From NCBI GenBank assembly GCA_033557675.1, contig JAWQRM010000287.1:1-24771 (forward strand): 24,771 nt of DNA. Reading direction: 5' to 3'. The notes under the pieces were generated by a model. That model had not been told where the DNA came from and made no database searches. It saw only the letters and a program-made list of their open reading frames with translations. This stretch comes from Coptodactyla brooksi (taxonomy: Eukaryota > Arthropoda > Insecta > Coleoptera > Scarabaeidae). Shown here one piece after another: positions 19,657-24,771 of the stretch (position 1 is the stretch's first letter; each line of letters begins with the position of its first letter). The position numbers were made by a program, and so were the translations under genes.

Positions 19657-19880
19657 TTACACATGTCTACGTAGAAACGTAATGTTAGAAGAGAAATGTA
19701 CTTTATTTCTTGTCTTGGGCTTAAGATGCGATATGACATTATACTTAGATTTATCACGCTTCTTCCTCAAATTATACAGTAGGGTCTCTTTGGCGGAGGT
19801 CTGGCTATGGTCGAAATGTGTGCGAGGACTGCGGGGTTCGGGCATGATGCCGGGAAGGATCAAGACGCAGGGCAACGGGT
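19657..19880 (-). CDS. Possible exon encoding a basic, Pro/Arg/Lys-containing peptide (tentative)
   Basis: A minus-strand acceptor (CATTTTTGATGTTTAG, ending at 19881) is followed by a frame open to TAA at 19657-19659. The reading holds LILPGIMPEPRSPRTHFDHS, then ETLLYNLRKKRDKSKYNV and basic residues. The first ~90 bp (19790-19880) are clearly GC-richer than the flanks. Possible donors inside the frame (GTATAA near 19733, GTACAT near 19702) could end the exon earlier. It lies upstream of the 13.4-kb terminal exon on the same strand and might belong to the same gene or be an alternative 3' end. The plus-strand frame over the same bases is the less likely reading. No family was recognised. Confidence 0.35.
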
Positions 19881-21260
19881 CTAAACATCAAAAATGGGGT
19901 TAATGACGTGCGACAGACATTCACACATACCAATAATACGCATTCGTTGTGTCCACTCATATGCTGATTACGGGCATGACTAGAATAATAACACGACAAT
20001 TTTACACTTGTTGCATCACATGACGGCAATTAAAAGGATCGAAGGTGCAATATATCGTAGCATCAAGCTTGTGCAATGGGCGAAGGATCACTTATAACTT
20101 CAACTGTTTTTAGAGCCATGTGAACATTTAAAACAATATTGTTATATATTACTGTTATAGTAATAATGATTACGTTTTTTCTTATTATATAAAAAACAAC
20201 TTCTGTGTTTCTGACACCACTACACTGTGATTATTACTCAGAAGGGTTTTCTTATATTTAAAAATTTTCAAAGTTTACAAAGACGTATGTAAGATACGTC
20301 ATAGATATATCTCACTCATAAATTATGGTTTTCTGTGTTCTTCTTAAAGAAAACCGAGCATATGCAGAAGTTAATAGCTATTGAAAACGAATTTTGTAAT
20401 CGGTGCATAAGACAACCCTTTTAACGAATGAAAACTGAGATACACGTTCATTTTATTTGATTATAAAAATGTTAAGTAGAAATTAGTTAACACAGAAATG
20501 TTAGTTAGTGAATATTAACAATGGTTACAGGCAATGAATAGAACGATCTGATTTGGCAAGTTACGTCATATCCATAAACCAATAAGATGAACATATACAC
20601 AGAGAAATAATGTACAGGATAACTATTTATTGAAACCAGAAGGAGTATCGTAAAATTGTAATTTTGTTTTCAAGAGAAACTCAATAAATTAACAATAAAT
20701 TTAATATGGTTATTAAATATTTCACATCAATGTTTTCATAGTCTTAGCACTTAAAGTTTTTAAGTAATTTCACTACTCGTTAAAAAAATCTTATTAAATA
20801 TAAATTTGGTTATCTTCTTCATTAAATATATTGACCGTTTTAAGACATCCAGAACCCAATTGTTTAATTAATTCGTCAGTGCATTGTAAATTTCATTATT
20901 ATACAACAATTATGCATAATTCTGTTGTACTGCTAGTACCAATATTTTAATAAAGCGTCCATATTCGACAGTATAACGTATTGACTTACATTTCTGAATC
21001 ATATCGCATCTTTTTATACAAAACAGCTCTAATTAGGCTCATGTTCGTTTGACCAATCATGACTCAATCAATTAACCAATCATTCCATCATCCAGTTTTT
21101 CCTTCATTACAACATCTAGCGAATTTTTATAGAATTGTCAGTTGATCAAGAAAGTACAGAGTTGGCCGGTGCACTGGGATATTTATAAACTGCTCTAGTT
21201 AGACGAGTTTTTATTTTAATATCAATGATTCCCATCTAATACGATAATAGGATGATAATA
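19881..21260. other. Anonymous AT-rich stretch
   Basis: No coding frame, RNA gene or convincing repeat was found. The 74-codon minus frame at 19805-20029 overlaps the tentative exon in another frame and looks like a shadow. Confidence 0.4.
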
Positions 21261-22451
21261 TGAAAATGCTATTATTCGCCATAACATATCCAGTGATAAT
21301 CTTTAATTCCGGTTTCGCTAACACTTCTAGTCGCTTGACATTCAGTTTACTCTTAAGGAAACCTCAAAGAAATGGTTGCACACAATGTGTTCATTTTTGG
21401 ATATGATATGGTTACGAAAGGGTTCTGGATGTACAAGCAGTACGACTTGCTCCGGCCTCATCTTGCTGGAACTACGTAACGTGTGGAAATTGAACCAATT
21501 CTTGCATCAAAAATGTTAAAACCACGTGCAAAGGTTTCTCATGTAATTAAAAGATGCCACGAAATTGCATCTTTTAATTCGTGAATAATTTTGATTTTAT
21601 GAGAGTGAAAACTTAAGTCCTTATGTAAGATTCAAGGCATCGATAGTTCATTGATGTTCAATACTAATGCATTATTTGTCGCAGAAAACTTTGGACTGCA
21701 TTCATAGCAGTTCAAATTATTAATATTTTCTGGTACTTTAACAGTTGTTTCTGCTACTTTGTATTTTAAGTTCAGTGTGGTCCCAGTTTCCTCAAACTTT
21801 TTCACCCACAAATTAATTGTATGAGCAGATGGTACCTTGCCATGACGCGAAATATTGAAATGCTATTATTCGCTATAACATATCCAGTGATAATCTTTAA
21901 TTACAGTTTCGCTAACACTTCTAGTCCCTTGACATACACTTTACTCTTAAGGAAACCTCAAAGAAATGGTTGCACATGATGTGTTCATTTTTGGATATGA
22001 TATGGTTACGAAAGGGTTCTGGATGTACAAGCAGTACGACTTGTTCCGGCCTCATCTTGCTGGAACCACATAAGACGTGAAAATTGAACCAATTCTTGCA
22101 TCAAAAATGTTAAAACCACGTGCAAAGGTTTCTCATGTAATTAAAAGATACCACAAAATTGCATCTTTTAATTCGTGAACAATTTTGATTTTATGAGGGT
22201 GAAAACTTAAGTCCTTATGTAAGATTCGAGGCATCGATAGTTCATTGATGTTCAATACTAATGCATTATTTGTCTCAGAAAACTTTGGACTGCATTTATT
22301 GCAGTTCAAATTATTAATATTCTCTATTACATTAACAGTTGTTTCTGCTGCTTTGTATTTTATGTTCAATGTGGTCCCAGTTTTCTCAAACTTTTTCACC
22401 CACAAATTAATTGCATGAGCAGATGGTACCTTGCCATGACGTGAAATATTG
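21261..22451 (-). repeat. 594-bp tandem duplication inside a transposon relic
   Basis: Copy 1 (21261-21857) and copy 2 (21858-22451) align with a constant offset of 594 bp and no net indel. By eye, about 95% of bases match, with differences scattered as single substitutions. Both copies span from ATGCTATTATTCGC to GCGAAATATTG / GTGAAATATTG. The unit contains part of a DUF4817-type transposase. High identity makes this much younger than the 15.6-17.0 kb duplication. 594 is a multiple of three, though neither copy is coding end to end. Confidence 0.93.
21539..21857 (-). pseudogene. DUF4817-type transposase N-terminal fragment, copy 1
   Basis: This is the duplicate of the copy-2 fragment. It keeps LWVKKFE and TGTTLNLKYK, and after ELSMP a TGA replaces the CGA (Arg) seen in copy 2, so RILHKDL is cut at its first residue. 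Its lower end contains a perfect 12-bp hairpin (ATTAAAAGATGC at 21546-21557 with 21567-21578). In copy 2 that hairpin has a mismatch. Confidence 0.82.
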
Positions 22452-22498
22452 TACCAAACTCAAAATAAACTTTGTGCACTTGTAGAATCACCATTTTT
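22133..22498 (-). pseudogene. DUF4817-type (mariner/Tc1-like) transposase N-terminal fragment, copy 2
   Basis: On the minus strand the frame reads TSAQSLF, a stop (TGA), then VPSAHAINLWVKKFEKTGTT, SPKFSETNNALVLNINELSM and RILHKDLSFHPHKIK, ending in HELKD. This is the paired helix-turn-helix DNA-binding region found in many insect transposases annotated with DUF4817 (relatives read WVK.FE.TG, SP..S...ALG and RILH.DL..HPYKI). The catalytic DDE domain is not recognisable downstream. A TGA after SLF and a stop at 22133-22135 break the gene. Confidence 0.85.
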
Positions 22499-24771
22499 AT
22501 AAAATGATTTAACGCAGAAGGCACAATGTACATGTCAATGTACAAAACGGCATTCAATGACTATTAATAATACATAAAGCTCAACGCCTTCATTCGAACC
22601 TAAAATGAACTAACCAACCTGTCAAATATTTCCACTTCATTGACATCACGAATTCTGCATGTATAAACAAAGGTAATGATTACGATCTCACACAATATTT
22701 TACTGTGACTTATTTGTTCTATGTACATTCAATTAATTTCATCAAAACTGCCCAAAAAGCACTATTAAGCAACTTTACATTACCAAATTTGTGCCTCTTT
22801 CTTTTTGTGCCTCTTGTTCACTGCTGAGGTTGGTGTTACTAGATACAATACTTTCTGTATAATTTTTCGTATGACTACACTAATTTTAAGTAGAATATAT
22901 AATTTTATGATATTCCTCATAGTTTCAATGTCCGATATTGTTAAATAATCCCCTGTACGTTAAGAATGATGAGTAAGCCAGAACAGGGGGTGCTACCGAA
23001 ACCAAACAAGAGTTTGTACAAAAAAATTATATATTAGATGTGAGTGGGTACAGAGTAAATAAAAATATACTTAAACCTTACAATTAGCTACGTACACAGC
23101 TATGTAACAAAAATGAATCACATTTGCGTGCAGGGATCTGCATGCATTCCACTGTATATTATTAAGTATGTACAAATAAAGGGCAGAAATCATAAATAAA
23201 CATGCCTTAGAAACTATTTTTACAGTTTGTGCTATATTTAGAATTTGACATATCAATTATTATTACTAAAGCTTTACGAGGTCTTAACAACGACGGATAA
23301 AACTAATGGAATCCAAAATGCTTTCAACGGTTCATGTACCATCATTTTTTGTTTTAAACTCCTATTTGTACTAAAAAAACATGATAATGTAAAATACTGC
23401 TAAGATTACTGAAACATCAATCTAAATTGCTATGTACACGAAATAAGTTAAATCATAATCTTTAAGAGAACACATAAGTACCCACAAAAGTATACTACAA
23501 GTAGAATAAAAAAAGAGAGCATTGTCCAAATCTTTATTTATAACCGATCACTAGAGAATTCGAAAGAATTCTGAGATTGAAAATTTGTACTAAAGAAATT
23601 TGTTCCTAATCCATTATTAACTATCCCATACATTTGCTTTAGTGGAAATTTTTCGAAGATGTGGACAAATTTTATATGAACATATTGACACATATTAGCA
23701 CACAAATTATCAAGGAATACATGTCAATACAAAAGGAGTATTTGCAATTTAACTTTGGCAACTTTATATTTACTATTAATAAATATAATTTGCTAAATAA
23801 AATGGTAAGTTTAATCTGTAAAAATCGACAGCTTTCTGGTTTCATAAACACATTAAATAAAATCATTTAAATATTTCATTATTTACATCACCTTCAATGA
23901 GCAAAAAAACATGAGGAATTAACTGCATGTTAGTGTGTAGCATAAAATTCTTCTGAAAAACATCGAATTATAAACTAACAAAGTGATACACAATGCAATC
24001 ATAAGTCGCATAAATCGAATGGAACAAACAGTATCAAATCAAAACTGAAGTCCAAGTTTGCTCAAAAATGGTCACAACCAATTTATAAGCACTTGTCACA
24101 CCAAGAAATTTTGAGAACATTTAAAAATAAAATCGAAATGTGATAATATTCCAGAGACAACAATTGGAAATAGAGTTGACAAGTGTGTAAAATTGATCAC
24201 AATATATGTTTTAATTATTTTGTTTTAAAATGTTTTGCGTTTGGAAAAAAAATTACTGTTTAAGATGACTGCTACATTTTTTAAATTTAAATTTTAAATA
24301 AGATAAAAGTTGCATAATTGATTGTCTAAGAATAATCTGCATTTAAATTTTCAAAAATGTTTCTTGTTACGTAAATACCGGAAGAAAACTGAAAAAGTGC
24401 GTTTTCTTAAAACCTTTATATTTTAGTTATTGTAAACGATAATTTCATTAAATTTTCAGGACCTGACCAACACCTGATGATGATTTAAAAAATGATGTTA
24501 AAAAATTCTAGGCCTACTAGGTTTATCGCTGCAGCAGGCAACTTTTGTTTTTCTTATGGGCGCCATGTTAAAATTTTACATTTTTAAAAACTTCATAAAA
24601 AATGCTTTTCTCTAACGCATAACATGTTTATGTTTAACAAAGAAATAATACGAAAAATCACAAAAATAAGATTTAAAAATAAGCACCATGACTTCGAAAC
24701 AATTGAACATTGCAAATGACATCTTAAGTTTACAATCGACTGTCAAACAGTAGTTAGTGGTAAACAATAAT
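22499..24771. other. Anonymous AT-rich stretch to the window end
   Basis: No gene is supported. The frames at 23071-23256 and 23661-23870 (both strands) are AT-rich chance frames full of Ile, Lys, Asn and Leu, with no motif. A short TGTACAT...ATGTACA inverted pair near 22526-22543 lies just upstream of the transposase relic. Confidence 0.45.

Overview
The window is AT-rich eukaryotic DNA, most likely from an insect or a close arthropod relative. The evidence is a gene with very short introns (57 and 68 bp, GT-AG), long gene-poor AT-rich stretches, and decayed copies of DNA transposon families common in insects: hAT, TTAA-specific piggyBac, a DUF4817-type mariner/Tc1-like transposase, and foldback elements. 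Nothing looks bacterial, and I see no operon, CRISPR array or rRNA. The species cannot be named from this sequence.

Layout. Positions 15-446 hold a foldback element with GC-rich 150-bp inverted arms. Positions 1931 to about 3640 hold a broken hAT element read on the minus strand. Positions 4311-5131 (minus) hold the only gene with a complete exon structure: three exons and 231 residues from the candidate ATG, product not recognised. Positions 5772-6563 (minus) carry a piggyBac transposase relic that has lost most of its catalytic core. Positions 6910-7876 are a separate 967-bp piggyBac-type element, internally deleted, with terminal inverted repeats, TTAA-type flanks and repeated GGTCATTATGACC palindromes. 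Positions 8.0-13.3 kb are mostly anonymous, with a hairpin, a dispersed repeat, a second foldback element and a tRNA-like fragment.

Positions 13369-13886 (minus) are the last coding exon of a larger gene. Its protein end is Ser/Thr/Asp-rich and probably disordered. The rest of that gene must lie at higher coordinates, partly or wholly outside the window. From 14.7 to 18.2 kb there is a run of repeats: a degenerate AATC array, a 25-bp direct repeat, a 19-bp perfect hairpin, a diverged tandem duplication of about 0.7 kb, an inverted copy of the dispersed repeat, and a third foldback element. Positions 19657-19880 (minus) may be another exon, at lower confidence. Positions 21.26-22.45 kb are a recent 594-bp tandem duplication inside a DUF4817-type transposase relic. 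The last 2.3 kb show nothing I can call.

I found no convincing undescribed biological system. The best leads are the internally deleted piggyBac pair, the two tandem duplications, the dispersed inverted repeat family, and the three foldback elements.
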